DNA from: Kroppenstedtia guangzhouensis
GTDB taxonomy: Bacteria > Bacillota > Bacilli > Thermoactinomycetales > DSM-45169
Assembly: GCF_014637345.1 (NCBI RefSeq)
Contig: NZ_BMEX01000004.1
Coordinates: 1-64,000, forward strand
DNA length: 64,000 nt
Reading direction: 5' to 3'
Shown: one piece after another, positions 50,669-59,528 of the stretch
Numbering within the stretch: position 1 is the first letter of the stretch
Layout: every line of letters starts with the position of its first letter
Notes under the pieces: generated by a model
Told to the model about the DNA's origin: nothing
Databases searched by the model: none
Seen by the model: the letters and a program-made list of their open reading frames with translations, nothing else
Program-made: the position numbers and the translations under genes

Positions 50669-52609
50669 GTGAACAAGGCGGTCTGGTTTCCAAAGGAAGA
50701 TCAAGTGAAAGAGATGAAGTTGTACCAGTTGATGAAGAAACACGGGATGATGGACTATGACGAATTCCATAAACGTTCGGTTCAGGACACCGCCTGGTTT
50801 TGGAAGGCGGTGGAGGAAGATATGGAACTGGATTGGTTCCAACCGTATCGACAGGTGAAGGACAGTTCAAATGGAGTCCCCTGGACCCGGTGGTTTGTGG
50901 ATGGAAAGATCAATGTGGCTCACAATTGTCTGGACCGGTTTGTGAAAAATCCCGATGTTCGCCATCGGTTGGCCTTGATCTGGGAAGGGGATGACGGAGA
51001 GGTCCGGAAGCTGACCTACCAACAGCTTTGGGAAGAGGTCAACGCCTTGGCCAACGGTCTTCGCAAGTTAAATGTCGGCCCGGGGGATCGGATTGCCATC
51101 TATCTGCCCATGGTGGCTGAAAACGTGATCACCATGCTGGCAGCCGCCCGGATCGGAGCTGTTTTCACCCCTTGTTTCTCCGGTTACGGAGCAGATGCTG
51201 TGGCTACCCGGTTAAGGGATTGCGAAGCCAAGGTGCTGGTGACTGCCGACGGGTTCCTGCGACGGGGAAAAGTGATCCCCATGAAGGAGGAAGCGGACAA
51301 AGCCGCGGATCTCGCCCCCAGTGTGGAGAAAGTGGTCATCGTCAACCGGCTCCAGCGGAAGGACTGTCCCCGCAACGGGAAGCGGGATGTGGATTGGGCC
51401 GACCTGATCACTGATGTGAAAGCGCATTCATCTGAAGCGACCGATGCCGACACCCCTTTTATGATCATTTACACCTCCGGTACCACCGGTCGTCCGAAAG
51501 GAACTGTCCATGTTCATGCGGGGTTTCCGGTCAAATCCGGTTTTGATGCGGGATACATGATGGATGTGAAGGAAGGGGACATCCTCTTTTGGATGACCGA
51601 CATGGGTTGGATGATGGGACCGTGGATGGTGTTTGGCGCTTTGATGAACGGGGCGACCATGCTTCTGTTTGAAGGAACGCCGGATTATCCCGAACCGGAT
51701 CGGCTGTGGAAGCTGGTGGAGACCCACGGTGTCACCCATCTGGGGGTATCCCCGACGGCGATCCGCGCCCTGATGAAACACGGGGAGGACTGGGTCAATC
51801 GACACGATCTGAGCAGTCTGAAGGTGTTCGGTTCCACCGGGGAACCTTGGAATCCTGAGCCATGGCAGTGGTTGTTTGAACAAGTCGGCAAGAAAAGGGT
51901 TCCGATCTGGAATTATTCCGGCGGAACGGAGATTTCCGGGGGAATTCTTGCCGGCAACTTGATGAAGCCGATCGCCCCTTGCTCTTTCAATGGACCCATG
52001 CCGGGGATGGATGTGGAAGTCCTGGATGGCGAGGGGCAGCCGGTCCGCGGAGAGGTGGGAGAGCTGGTGATCCGCCAACCCTGGGTCGGAATGACCAGTG
52101 GTTTTTGGAAGGACCCTCAACGTTACGAAGAGACCTACTGGAGCCGTTGGCCTGACCATTGGGTGCACGGTGACTGGGTTCTGGCGGAGAATGAGGGATT
52201 CTGGTATATCACCGGTCGCTCCGATGACACCTTGAAAATCGCCGGGAAGCGGTTGGGTCCGGCAGAGGTGGAGTCAATCCTGGTGGATCACGCTGCGGTA
52301 CTGGAGGCGGCTACCATCGGGGTGCCGGATCCGGACAAGGGAGAGGCAGCCGTCTGTTTTGCGGTTTTAAAACCGGGCTTTGTGCCGGATGAGGGGCTGA
52401 AACAGAATTTAATGACTTCCATCGTTGAAAAAATGGGGAAAGCGCTGAAACCCAAGGAGATTCACTTTGTGTCTGATCTGCCCAAAACCCGGAATGGAAA
52501 AATCCTGCGACGGGCGATCAAGGCGGCTTATACTGGAAAGGAAGCTGGGGATCTTTCTTCTCTGGAGAATCCTCAAGCCGTGGAAGCGGTGCGGGGTGTC
52601 CATTCATAA
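50669..52609 (+). CDS. AMP-forming acyl-CoA synthetase (acetyl/propionyl-CoA synthetase-like)
   Basis: A 646-aa ANL-superfamily ligase. The P-loop-like motif is YTSGTTGRPKG, followed by MTDMGWMMGPW, the adenine-binding NYSGGTEISGG, HGDWVLAENEGFWYITGR, and the catalytic Lys in PKTRNGKILRR. Length and pattern fit acetyl-CoA synthetase relatives, but the exact acid is not certain. GTG start with GGGGGAGTG upstream. Probably feeds short-chain acids to the CoA-ester pathways encoded at 55.5-61.8 kb. Confidence 0.87.
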   Translation: MNKAVWFPKEDQVKEMKLYQLMKKHGMMDYDEFHKRSVQDTAWFWKAVEEDMELDWFQPYRQVKDSSNGVPWTRWFVDGKINVAHNCLDRFVKNPDVRHRLALIWEGDDGEVRKLTYQQLWEEVNALANGLRKLNVGPGDRIAIYLPMVAENVITMLAAARIGAVFTPCFSGYGADAVATRLRDCEAKVLVTADGFLRRGKVIPMKEEADKAADLAPSVEKVVIVNRLQRKDCPRNGKRDVDWADLITDVKAHSSEATDADTPFMIIYTSGTTGRPKGTVHVHAGFPVKSGFDAGYMMDVKEGDILFWMTDMGWMMGPWMVFGALMNGATMLLFEGTPDYPEPDRLWKLVETHGVTHLGVSPTAIRALMKHGEDWVNRHDLSSLKVFGSTGEPWNPEPWQWLFEQVGKKRVPIWNYSGGTEISGGILAGNLMKPIAPCSFNGPMPGMDVEVLDGEGQPVRGEVGELVIRQPWVGMTSGFWKDPQRYEETYWSRWPDHWVHGDWVLAENEGFWYITGRSDDTLKIAGKRLGPAEVESILVDHAAVLEAATIGVPDPDKGEAAVCFAVLKPGFVPDEGLKQNLMTSIVEKMGKALKPKEIHFVSDLPKTRNGKILRRAIKAAYTGKEAGDLSSLENPQAVEAVRGVHS

Positions 52610-52625
52610 AAAAGTTTATGGATCC

Positions 52626-52660
52626 AAAAGGGCCCGTTGTTTAAAAAACGGGCCCTTTTT
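52626..52660 (+). terminator. terminator of the acyl-CoA synthetase
   Basis: AAAAGGGCCCGTT and AACGGGCCCTTTTT pair across a short loop. Confidence 0.85.
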
Positions 52661-52760
52661 CTGAGAATTACATTTCGAAAAAGAGTCGGGAAGTTTATAA
52701 TATAAGTTGCTGTCAGGCCCATCGGTAAACTTCCCTGCCACAGACACTGCGTAAATTATG

Positions 52761-52787
52761 AAAATCCCCCGGAATCATTCCGGGGGA
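52761..52787 (-). terminator. terminator of a small minus-strand gene
   Basis: On the minus strand TCCCCCGGAATGATTCCGGGGGA followed by TTTT, 5 nt after the stop of the small gene at 52792-52948. Confidence 0.85.
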
Positions 52788-52791
52788 ATGC

Positions 52792-52948
52792 TCAGTACCG
52801 GTTGTATTTTTCCTTCAACTGCACCACCCGCGTGTATTCTTTGCGACGAATCACTTCGGGTGATGCATCGGTTTGCAGGGGTTCATCGGGCCCGGTGCAA
52901 GCTCGGGATCGGTCGCCCGATTTAGTCAGGATGTCCTTCTTTTTTCAT
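52792..52948 (-). pseudogene. small basic protein gene (about 51 codons) with a 1-nt shift
   Basis: AAAGGAGGTTGTAAT precedes an ATG at 52948, and a terminator follows the stop at 52792, so this is a real small gene. In the annotated sequence the first frame stops after eight codons (MKKEGHPD); removing one A from the A6 run after ATG gives a 51-aa basic protein ending EYTRVVQLKEKYNRY. It is not recognised. Either a sequence error, a recent mutation or expression by slippage. Confidence 0.5.
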
Positions 52949-53120
52949 ATTACAACCTCCTTTTATCTTAAAGAATGTCTGGTATGATTCTCCGCTATTC
53001 CCGGTGATTCTCCGCCAAAAGGACGGTTTAACCGACACAGGAGAAAGAGAGAAAAGGTCCAAACCGGACCTAAAAATGGTGCGAAGCTCCGAATATATAA
53101 TGTAGGGAGAGGTGTCGGCA

Positions 53121-53909
53121 TTGCATGGCCCGGGGGATGGTGATCACAATCTGCAGGTAACTGTTTTGAAGGAGCGCGTGCTGAAAGCCCGAAACGATCC
53201 CGACGTTCGGGAAGAGCTGATCGATGAGAATCAGACATATATTCTCAAAGTGGCCTCCAAAATTTGCATCCGAAACATTACCAAACAAGATGATGAGTAT
53301 TCGGTGGCACTCCTTGGCTTCAATGAAGCGATAAACAGCTACCGATCCGATCAGAGTACCAAATTCCACTCCTTTGCCTTTACGGTGATTCGGAGAAGGT
53401 TAACCGATTACTTCCGGAGTGAGACCAGGCACTTCAACCAGGTACCGCTGGTATCCGCCGATTCAAAGGATAACGAACCGACCTACCCGGAAGTGATTCG
53501 AAAATCTTTTGAAGAGCATTACGATCGAGAACTGGATGAGAAACGAAGGTCGGATCTGGAGGAGTTTGAAAATCACCTTCGACGATTTAAAATTTCCCTG
53601 AATGATTTGGTGAAGGGCTCTCCCAAACATCGGGACACCCGGGAAAATCTCCAGAATATCGCCCGGCGGATCGCTTCCAAAAAAGAATGGTTGGAGCAGT
53701 TTTATAAACAAAAGCGTCTGAAAAAGGGGTTTGCCGAGAACATCGGTTGCCACAGGCGAACATTGAAGCGGCACCGAAATTACCTGATCGCGTTGGTGGT
53801 CATTCTGGTTGAGGACCTGCCCACGATCCGGGAATATCTCGGCCTGCCGGCCGTTGACAGGAAAGGAGGTGGCGATGGTGCAGAAAGGAATTTTGATGGA
53901 GGTCGGTAA
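53121..53909 (+). CDS. sigI: RNA polymerase sigma factor SigI
   Basis: A sigma-70-like factor of the SigI type, about 262 aa: region 2 (LIDENQTYILKVASKICIRN, DEYSVALLGFNEAINSYRSD, FHSFAFTVIRRRLTDYFRSE) is conserved and the C-terminal region 4-like SigI-C domain includes GCHRRTLKRHRNYLIAL. The TTG at 53121 with GGGAGAGG 8 nt upstream is preferred to GTG 53112. TATAAT at 53096-53101 is a possible -10. SigI controls heat-shock or cell-wall/extracellular functions and is held by RsgI, whose gene overlaps. Confidence 0.92.
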   Translation: MHGPGDGDHNLQVTVLKERVLKARNDPDVREELIDENQTYILKVASKICIRNITKQDDEYSVALLGFNEAINSYRSDQSTKFHSFAFTVIRRRLTDYFRSETRHFNQVPLVSADSKDNEPTYPEVIRKSFEEHYDRELDEKRRSDLEEFENHLRRFKISLNDLVKGSPKHRDTRENLQNIARRIASKKEWLEQFYKQKRLKKGFAENIGCHRRTLKRHRNYLIALVVILVEDLPTIREYLGLPAVDRKGGGDGAERNFDGGR

Positions 53910-55005
53910 ACGGCATTGGATCGTGATGACACCGGATGGGGAGTTTCTGAAAATTCCCCATCCGGGTCGGGAAGCCAGGTTGGGCGAGGAAGTCCACTTC
54001 GCTGTGCGGGAGAAGACCAGCCGCTTGAGATGGTTGAGACAAAACCCCTGGCTCATGGGAGGGTTGGCGGCGGCAGTGTTGGTGATTGCGATGATCCTGC
54101 CGCTGTTTCAGCCGGTGGATGTCAATGCCCAATCCTATGTTTATCTCGATGATACGGAATCCAGTCTGGTGATCGGGTTGAACAAGGATAATAAAGTGAT
54201 CTCTGTCGACGGGGTGAACGGCAAGGGAAAGAAGCTGGCGGATCGGATCAAGGGGGACATGGTTTTCAAGGGGGTCCATGTCGACGACTTTGTTACCACT
54301 CTGCTGGCCCATGCCAAAACTGATTACAAGGGACTGCTGAATACGGAGAACGGGGTATTTCTGTCCCAGATGCCATCCAATTCCAGAATCCTTGCCGGAG
54401 AGGAACTGGATTTCGAGGGCACACTGAACAATATTAAAGAAAAGGTGGGCCGGAATCCGGAATTGAAAGACACTCAGTTACTGTACACCATGTCTCTTCC
54501 GGACGAACTGAAAAGCCGGGCTAAGGAATACGGGGTGTCTCCAACCAAATATGCTTGGTGGCTTCTGGCCTGTGAAGAAGGATATGAGATTGAGATCAGT
54601 GAAATAGACAATCACTCTCCGGACTTGGTGGCCATTCTGGAATCTTTCCAAGAGAGATACCCACTGACGAAAGCCGAATGGCTGGAGATCATGAACCGAC
54701 AGGATTCGGAAATCAAGTCGGATCAGGGGGAACCGGAAGATCCCAAGGATACGGATCCGCAACAACCTCCCGATGAAGATAAGGACCACAACTCCAAAGG
54801 GGAACAGGAGAAGAGTGGTACCGATCCGGGAAAGGAGCGTTCGACCAAGACGGAACCTGAGCCGAATGAGGAAACCCCATCCGAGGGTGGATCGGAAGAT
54901 CCACCCTCGGAGACCAGAACCGGTGAAGACAACGACACTTCGGGTACGGGCGGGAACGGAAATTCCCAAGAAAAGGAAAATGCGCCCAGTGACCGAAAAG
55001 GGTAA
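53875..55005 (+). CDS. rsgI: RsgI-type membrane anti-sigma-I factor
   Basis: A 376-aa protein: N-terminal RsgI domain (1-45; KGILMEVGKRHWIVMTPDGE), one membrane helix (about 58-78), an extracytoplasmic RsgI-like middle domain containing SYVYLDDTESSLVIGLNKDN, and a long acidic, Pro/Glu/Ser-rich disordered tail (about 285-376). It should bind SigI inside the cell and release it after an outside signal. It overlaps sigI by 35 nt. No carbohydrate-binding module is seen in the tail, unlike clostridial RsgI proteins. Confidence 0.9.
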   Translation: MVQKGILMEVGKRHWIVMTPDGEFLKIPHPGREARLGEEVHFAVREKTSRLRWLRQNPWLMGGLAAAVLVIAMILPLFQPVDVNAQSYVYLDDTESSLVIGLNKDNKVISVDGVNGKGKKLADRIKGDMVFKGVHVDDFVTTLLAHAKTDYKGLLNTENGVFLSQMPSNSRILAGEELDFEGTLNNIKEKVGRNPELKDTQLLYTMSLPDELKSRAKEYGVSPTKYAWWLLACEEGYEIEISEIDNHSPDLVAILESFQERYPLTKAEWLEIMNRQDSEIKSDQGEPEDPKDTDPQQPPDEDKDHNSKGEQEKSGTDPGKERSTKTEPEPNEETPSEGGSEDPPSETRTGEDNDTSGTGGNGNSQEKENAPSDRKG

Positions 55006-55128
55006 ATCCTTCATCCAGAGAATGCCTTGTTCCAGGCGGGGATCCGATGGGCCTGCGTTCTCCCCCCGTTTTTGCAAGCCGATCTCTCCCTTTCTGCTTG
55101 TTAAATCGGGGGATGGGAGGAATGGTGG

Positions 55129-55377
55129 ATGCAAGGAATCGGGATCGTCCGAAAAGTGGACCATCTGGGCCGAGTTGTCTTGCCCAAGGAATTACGGGAA
55201 ACAATGAATATTCACGCCCAAGACGGGGTGGAAATATTCATGGAGAATGAGCAAATTGTGTTGCGGAAGTATAATCCCTCCTGTATCTTTTGTGATTCCA
55301 GCGAATCCCTGTTCCATTTCAAGGGAAAAATCGTTTGCCGGGAATGTCTGGAGGACACTAGCAGTTATGTCCTGTGA
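55129..55377 (+). CDS. AbrB-like regulator with a zinc-ribbon tail
   Basis: An 82-aa protein: N-terminal AbrB/SpoVT swapped-hairpin DNA-binding domain (GIVRKVDHLGRVVLPKELRE) and, in place of the usual AbrB dimerisation tail, a CIFC...CREC cysteine pair that should bind zinc. AbrB proteins govern transition-state genes. ATG with GGAGG 9 nt upstream; terminator directly follows. Confidence 0.85.
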   Translation: MQGIGIVRKVDHLGRVVLPKELRETMNIHAQDGVEIFMENEQIVLRKYNPSCIFCDSSESLFHFKGKIVCRECLEDTSSYVL

Positions 55378-55380
55378 CGA

Positions 55381-55402
55381 GAAGCCCGAAAGGGCTTTTT
55401 TC
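55381..55402 (+). terminator. terminator of the AbrB-like gene
   Basis: GAAGCCC-GAAA-GGGCTTTTTTC. Confidence 0.85.
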
Positions 55403-55429
55403 TTTTGCTTTATCCCTGTAAAGCAGCTT

Positions 55430-55519
55430 ACTGACATCTGGTGGCCACATTTGATAAAATAGTGGCTGTAGGGGGAATAGAACGTTAAATCGAAATTGAC
55501 AGAAATGTAAGCGCTTTAA
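55430..55519 (+). promoter_or_regulatory. promoter and cre site of the acyl-CoA/branched-chain operon
   Basis: CTGACA (55430-55435), about 19 nt, TAAAAT (55455-55460), then the cre-like TGTAAGCGCTTTAA at 55506-55519, downstream of the start point, where CcpA would act as a roadblock. TTGACA at 55496 is also present but lacks a matched -10. Confidence 0.6.
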
Positions 55520-55542
55520 TCAAGTTGGAAGGGGTGGGATAT

Positions 55543-56316
55543 TTGGAGTCCGGTTTTCTCAAGGTGTCTGTTGAAAAAGGAGTGGGCTGGATCCGGCTTC
55601 ACCGCCCGGAGGTGCTCAATGCCTTGAATCGTCAGATGGTGGCGGACCTGGTCAAGCAACTGGAAAGCTTTGACCGGGATGAAAACGTGCGCGCCATTCT
55701 GCTGTCAGGTGGGCCGAAAGCTTTTGCCGCCGGGGCGGATATCGGGGAGATGGCCCAGGCGACATCTGTGGAAATGCTTCATCAGGATCCCTTTGCCGAT
55801 TGGGATCGGATTCGTCGCATCTCCAAGCCCATCGTGGCCGCCGTCAGCGGATATGCCCTGGGAGGAGGGTGCGAGCTGGCTATGGCTTGTGATTTGATCC
55901 TGGCGTCGGAGTCGGCCCAGTTCGGTCAGCCTGAAATCAACATCGGGGTGATGCCCGGGGCTGGCGGGACCCAGCGTCTGACCCGGGCAGTGGGCAAGGT
56001 CCGGGCGATGGAAATGGTGCTGACAGGAAAGCCGATCACCGCCCAAGAGGCTTTTCAAGCCGGCCTCGTCAACCGGGTGACTCCCGTGGAGGAATTGGAA
56101 GAGGAAGCGATAAAGCTGGCTCATGAGCTGGCCGCCAAACCCCCCGTCGCCCTCCAGCTCGCCAAACAAGCAGTGTTGAAAGCGGCGGAGGTCGGATTCG
56201 AAGAGGGATTGGATTATGAACAGAAGCTCTTTTACTTTCTTTTTTCCACCGAAGATCAAAAAGAAGGCATGCAAGCCTTCTCAGAAAAGCGTTCTCCCCG
56301 TTTTCGGGGGAGATAA
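55543..56316 (+). CDS. enoyl-CoA hydratase (crotonase family)
   Basis: A 257-aa crotonase: oxyanion-hole segments AFAAGADIGEMA and SGYALGGGCELAMACD, the catalytic Glu region QPEINIGVMPGAGGTQRL, and the C-terminal helix with SEKRSPRFRGR. It hydrates 2-enoyl-CoA in fatty-acid or branched-chain degradation. TTG at 55543 with GGAAGGGGTG upstream is preferred over the TTG at 55525. First gene of the operon. Confidence 0.9.
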   Translation: MESGFLKVSVEKGVGWIRLHRPEVLNALNRQMVADLVKQLESFDRDENVRAILLSGGPKAFAAGADIGEMAQATSVEMLHQDPFADWDRIRRISKPIVAAVSGYALGGGCELAMACDLILASESAQFGQPEINIGVMPGAGGTQRLTRAVGKVRAMEMVLTGKPITAQEAFQAGLVNRVTPVEELEEEAIKLAHELAAKPPVALQLAKQAVLKAAEVGFEEGLDYEQKLFYFLFSTEDQKEGMQAFSEKRSPRFRGR

Positions 56317-56331
56317 AAGGAGGCATGGGAA

Positions 56332-57125
56332 GTGAAATCCCAAGGAGAAACGATCGCCTGGGAGTTAAAGGAGGGTGTCGGAGTGATCACTCTGAACCGT
56401 CCTGAAGTTTATAACGCCTTTAACCGGGAGATGGACCGGGCTTTGATCACCGCACTGAGGGAGGCGGCATCGGATTCCAGGGTACGGCATTGGTGATCAC
56501 CGGTGCAGGCAAAGCCTTCTGCTCGGGGCAGGATCTGAATGATCGCTCCGATCTCAACCTTGAAAGTCTTTCCCTTGGAGAGAGTGTCCGGGAACGGTAT
56601 AATCCTCTGATCCGAACCATCACGGAGATGGAAAAACCGGTGATCGCCTCCGTCAACGGAGTGGCTGCCGGTGCGGGCTGCAGCCTGGCCCTGGCATGTG
56701 ATATGCGGATCGTATCCGACCGGGCTAAATTTGTGGAGGCGTTTGTCCGGATTGGGCTGGTTCCGGACAGCGGATCCAGTTGGTTTTTACCGCGACTGAT
56801 CGGATTTGGGCGGGCGATGGAGCTCTTGGCCACCGGCAGGGAGGTGGATGCACAGGAGGCAGTTCAGATCGGATTGGCCAACCGACTGGTTCCCCATGAA
56901 CGCTTGGTAGGGGAGAGCATCGCCTTTGCCCGCAAGTTGGCTCAGGCACCCACCCGGGCGATCGGATGGACCAAGCGTGCTCTTCACCAGGCGATGGATT
57001 CGGGTCTGGAGGAAGCATTGGAGTTGGAAGCCCGGTTACAGGAGTTGGCCGGCAAGACCGAAGATTTTCGGGAAGGAGTCCAGGCTTTCATGGAAAAACG
57101 GACTCCCCGGTTTCAAGGAAAATGA
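56332..57125 (+). pseudogene. second enoyl-CoA hydratase (PaaG-like), frameshifted
   Basis: The GTG at 56332 (AAAGGAGGCATGG upstream) starts a crotonase N-terminus, ITLNRPEVYNAFNREMDRAL, that stops at TGA 56494-56496. The family sequence continues in another frame (LVITGAGKAFCSGQDLNDRS; VAAGAGCSLALACD; GLVPDSGSSWFLPRLIGFGR) to the end. Adding one G at CGGCA (56485-56489) restores a 264-codon gene. The segment GAGCSLALACDM and D-G-S-S pattern fit PaaG/2-(1,2-epoxyphenylacetyl)-CoA isomerase or a PaaF-like role. Confidence 0.83.
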
Positions 57126-57269
57126 ATAAACTCAAAAGTCGAACTTCCCCGCCACTGGGCGCATATCCTGTGATAAATCCTAAAAAAAAGCCTGTCTTTA
57201 CTGGGTTACATCCTGAGCGGTCGCTCGATAAGCGGCCTTTTCACTTTACCAAGGACAAGGGTGATGGCG

Positions 57270-58421
57270 ATGAAAGTCTTGGGAAGCAATCAACAGACAA
57301 GGGAAAACACAATCCGGAGTGAAAAGATCGATCACCAGAGCCAGATGGATGATGTTTTCCGATTAATGGAAGAAGGTGGTCATGAACAAGTGATCTTTTG
57401 CCGTCATCCCGGGTCAGGGCTGAAGGCGATCATTGCCATTCACGACACCACTATGGGCCCGGCTCTGGGCGGGTGCCGGATGATCCCGTATCCCTCCACG
57501 GAGGAGGCACTGAAGGATGTGCTTCGTCTTTCCCGGGGTATGACATATAAATGCGGCCTGGCTGATGTGGATTACGGTGGCGGCAAGGCGGTGGTGATCG
57601 GTGATCCAAACAAGGACAAAAGCCCCGAGTTGTTCCGAGCCCTGGGTCGTTTTATCGGAGGGATGAACGGGCGCTTCTTCACCGGAACCGATATGGGAAC
57701 CTCGCCGGAGGATTTTGTCCATGCCGCCCGGGAGTCGAAGTGCTTTGCCGGATTGCCTGAAAGCCACGGCGGCAGCGGGGATACCTCCATTCCGACGGCA
57801 TACGGGGTGATGCGGGGTTTCCGGGCCACTGCACGCCATCTCTGGGGAACGGACAGTCTGAAAGGAATAACCGTCGCTCTTCAGGGAGTGGGCAAGGTGG
57901 GGGCCCGGGTGGTGGATCACTTGCTGGAAGAAGGTGCCCGGTGCGTGATCGCCGATGTATCCCCTGAACGAATCGACTCGATCCGGATCCGTCATCCTGA
58001 GGTGGAAGTGATGCATGTGGAGGAGATCCATCAGGCGGACTGTGATATTTTTGCTCCTTGTGCCATCGGCGGGGTGATCAACGACCAAACCCTGAAGGAG
58101 TTGCGCTGCCAGGCCGTGGTCGGTTCGGCCAACAACCAGCTGGAAGCGGATCGGCACGGGGATCAGCTTCATGAAAAGGGGATCCTGTATGCTCCGGATT
58201 ATCTGGTCAATGCTGGCGGACTGATCCAGGTGGCGGATGAACTGGAAGGTTACAGCCATGAGCGGGTGATGGAAAAGACTCGGGGGATCTATGACATGTT
58301 GCTGCGGATCTATGAGTTGTCCAAGAGAGAAGATCTGCCTACCTGTCGGGCGGCGGATCGGCTGGTCCTGGAACGCCTGCGTCAGACAACCGATCTGAAG
58401 CGGATTTTTCTCGGTCTTTGA
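57270..58421 (+). CDS. leucine/phenylalanine/valine dehydrogenase
   Basis: A 383-aa Glu/Leu/Phe/Val dehydrogenase of the leucine-dehydrogenase size: GPALGGCRMIPY with the substrate Lys region GMTYKCGLADVDYGGGKAVV (catalytic Lys), TDMGTSPEDF, NAD site VALQGVGKVGARVV and PCAIGGVIN. It oxidatively deaminates branched-chain amino acids to 2-oxo acids, the substrates of the dehydrogenase complex encoded next. The start among several ATG codons is uncertain; AAGGGTG lies before 57270. Confidence 0.92.
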   Translation: MKVLGSNQQTRENTIRSEKIDHQSQMDDVFRLMEEGGHEQVIFCRHPGSGLKAIIAIHDTTMGPALGGCRMIPYPSTEEALKDVLRLSRGMTYKCGLADVDYGGGKAVVIGDPNKDKSPELFRALGRFIGGMNGRFFTGTDMGTSPEDFVHAARESKCFAGLPESHGGSGDTSIPTAYGVMRGFRATARHLWGTDSLKGITVALQGVGKVGARVVDHLLEEGARCVIADVSPERIDSIRIRHPEVEVMHVEEIHQADCDIFAPCAIGGVINDQTLKELRCQAVVGSANNQLEADRHGDQLHEKGILYAPDYLVNAGGLIQVADELEGYSHERVMEKTRGIYDMLLRIYELSKREDLPTCRAADRLVLERLRQTTDLKRIFLGL

Positions 58422-58448
58422 TCGCCGGACCAGGAAGGGGGAAGAAAG

Positions 58449-59528
58449 ATGTTTAAGCTGATGGATCGGGTGGACCGGCAACATATATTGCCTGACGGGG
58501 ATTTGAGCTCGGAAGGAAGGGAAGTGTGGGGGAAGCTGTCCAAGAACCGGAAGTTGGATTTTTATCGTTGGATGATTCGGGTTCGCACTTTTGACCGGCG
58601 GGCTGTCATTTTGCAACGGCAGGGTCGGATCGGCACCTATGCTCCCCTGGAAGGGCAGGAGGCGGCTCAAGTGGGCAGTGCCTTGGCCCTCTCCGAGGAA
58701 GATTGGATCTTTCCCAGCTACCGGGAACATGGGGTGGCCATGATCGCCGGGATGCCTCTGACAAAGATCCTCCTGTATTGGATGGGTCGGGTGGAAGGGA
58801 ACCTGGCCCCGACAGGAGTGCGTCTCCTGCCCCCTTATGTCCCCATTGCCACCCAGATGCCTCAGGCGATGGGTGCGGCCTGGGCTTCCCGGTTGAAAAG
58901 GGAGTCTTCCATTGCTGTCGCCTATTTCGGTGACGGAGCCACATCGGAAGGGGATTTCCACGAAGCCTGCAATTTCGCCGGGGTGTTTCGCCTGCCTGTC
59001 ATTTTCCTCTGTCAGAACAATCATTACGCGATCAGCGTACCTTTTACCCGTCAATCAGCGGTTCCTACGGTGGCGGAACGGGCAGCTGCCTACAACATCC
59101 GGGGGATCCGCGTGGACGGAAATGATGTGTTGGCGGTGTATACGGCGATGGAGGAAGCGGTGAGCTGCGCCCGCAATGGAGAAGGAGCCACTCTGATCGA
59201 GGCGGTTACCTATCGAAAGGGGGCCCATACCACAGCAGATGATGCCACCCGCTACCGAGAACCTGCCGAGGTGGAAGAGTGGGTGCGGAACCGGGATCCG
59301 ATCTTTCGCCTGGAAAAGCTCCTAAAGACGGAGGGATTGCTGACGGAAGCAGAAATCCGGGAATGGGAGGAGCACTGCGCGGAAAAGGTGGAACAGGCGG
59401 TGAAGGAGGCGGAATCCAGCCTTGCCCCGCCGGCGGATCACCTGTTTGCCCATGTCTATGAGACACTCCCGCCGGAACTTCGCCGGCAACAGGCCGAACT
59501 GTCGCAGGAGGGGAAACAGGATGGCTGA
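58449..59528 (+). CDS. branched-chain 2-oxoacid (or pyruvate) dehydrogenase E1 alpha
   Basis: A 359-aa thiamine-diphosphate-dependent E1 alpha. The ThDP motif GDGATSEGDFHEACNFAG and VIFLCQNNHYAIS are conserved, and RKGAHTTADDATRYR is the phosphorylation-loop region. The leucine dehydrogenase before it favours a branched-chain substrate, but pyruvate cannot be excluded. The next gene overlaps its end by 8 nt. Confidence 0.9.
   Translation: MFKLMDRVDRQHILPDGDLSSEGREVWGKLSKNRKLDFYRWMIRVRTFDRRAVILQRQGRIGTYAPLEGQEAAQVGSALALSEEDWIFPSYREHGVAMIAGMPLTKILLYWMGRVEGNLAPTGVRLLPPYVPIATQMPQAMGAAWASRLKRESSIAVAYFGDGATSEGDFHEACNFAGVFRLPVIFLCQNNHYAISVPFTRQSAVPTVAERAAAYNIRGIRVDGNDVLAVYTAMEEAVSCARNGEGATLIEAVTYRKGAHTTADDATRYREPAEVEEWVRNRDPIFRLEKLLKTEGLLTEAEIREWEEHCAEKVEQAVKEAESSLAPPADHLFAHVYETLPPELRRQQAELSQEGKQDG

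Noticed and set aside
57414-59054. 546-codon minus-strand frame opposite leucine dehydrogenase and E1 alpha
   Set aside because: Spans two real genes on the other strand, no domain.
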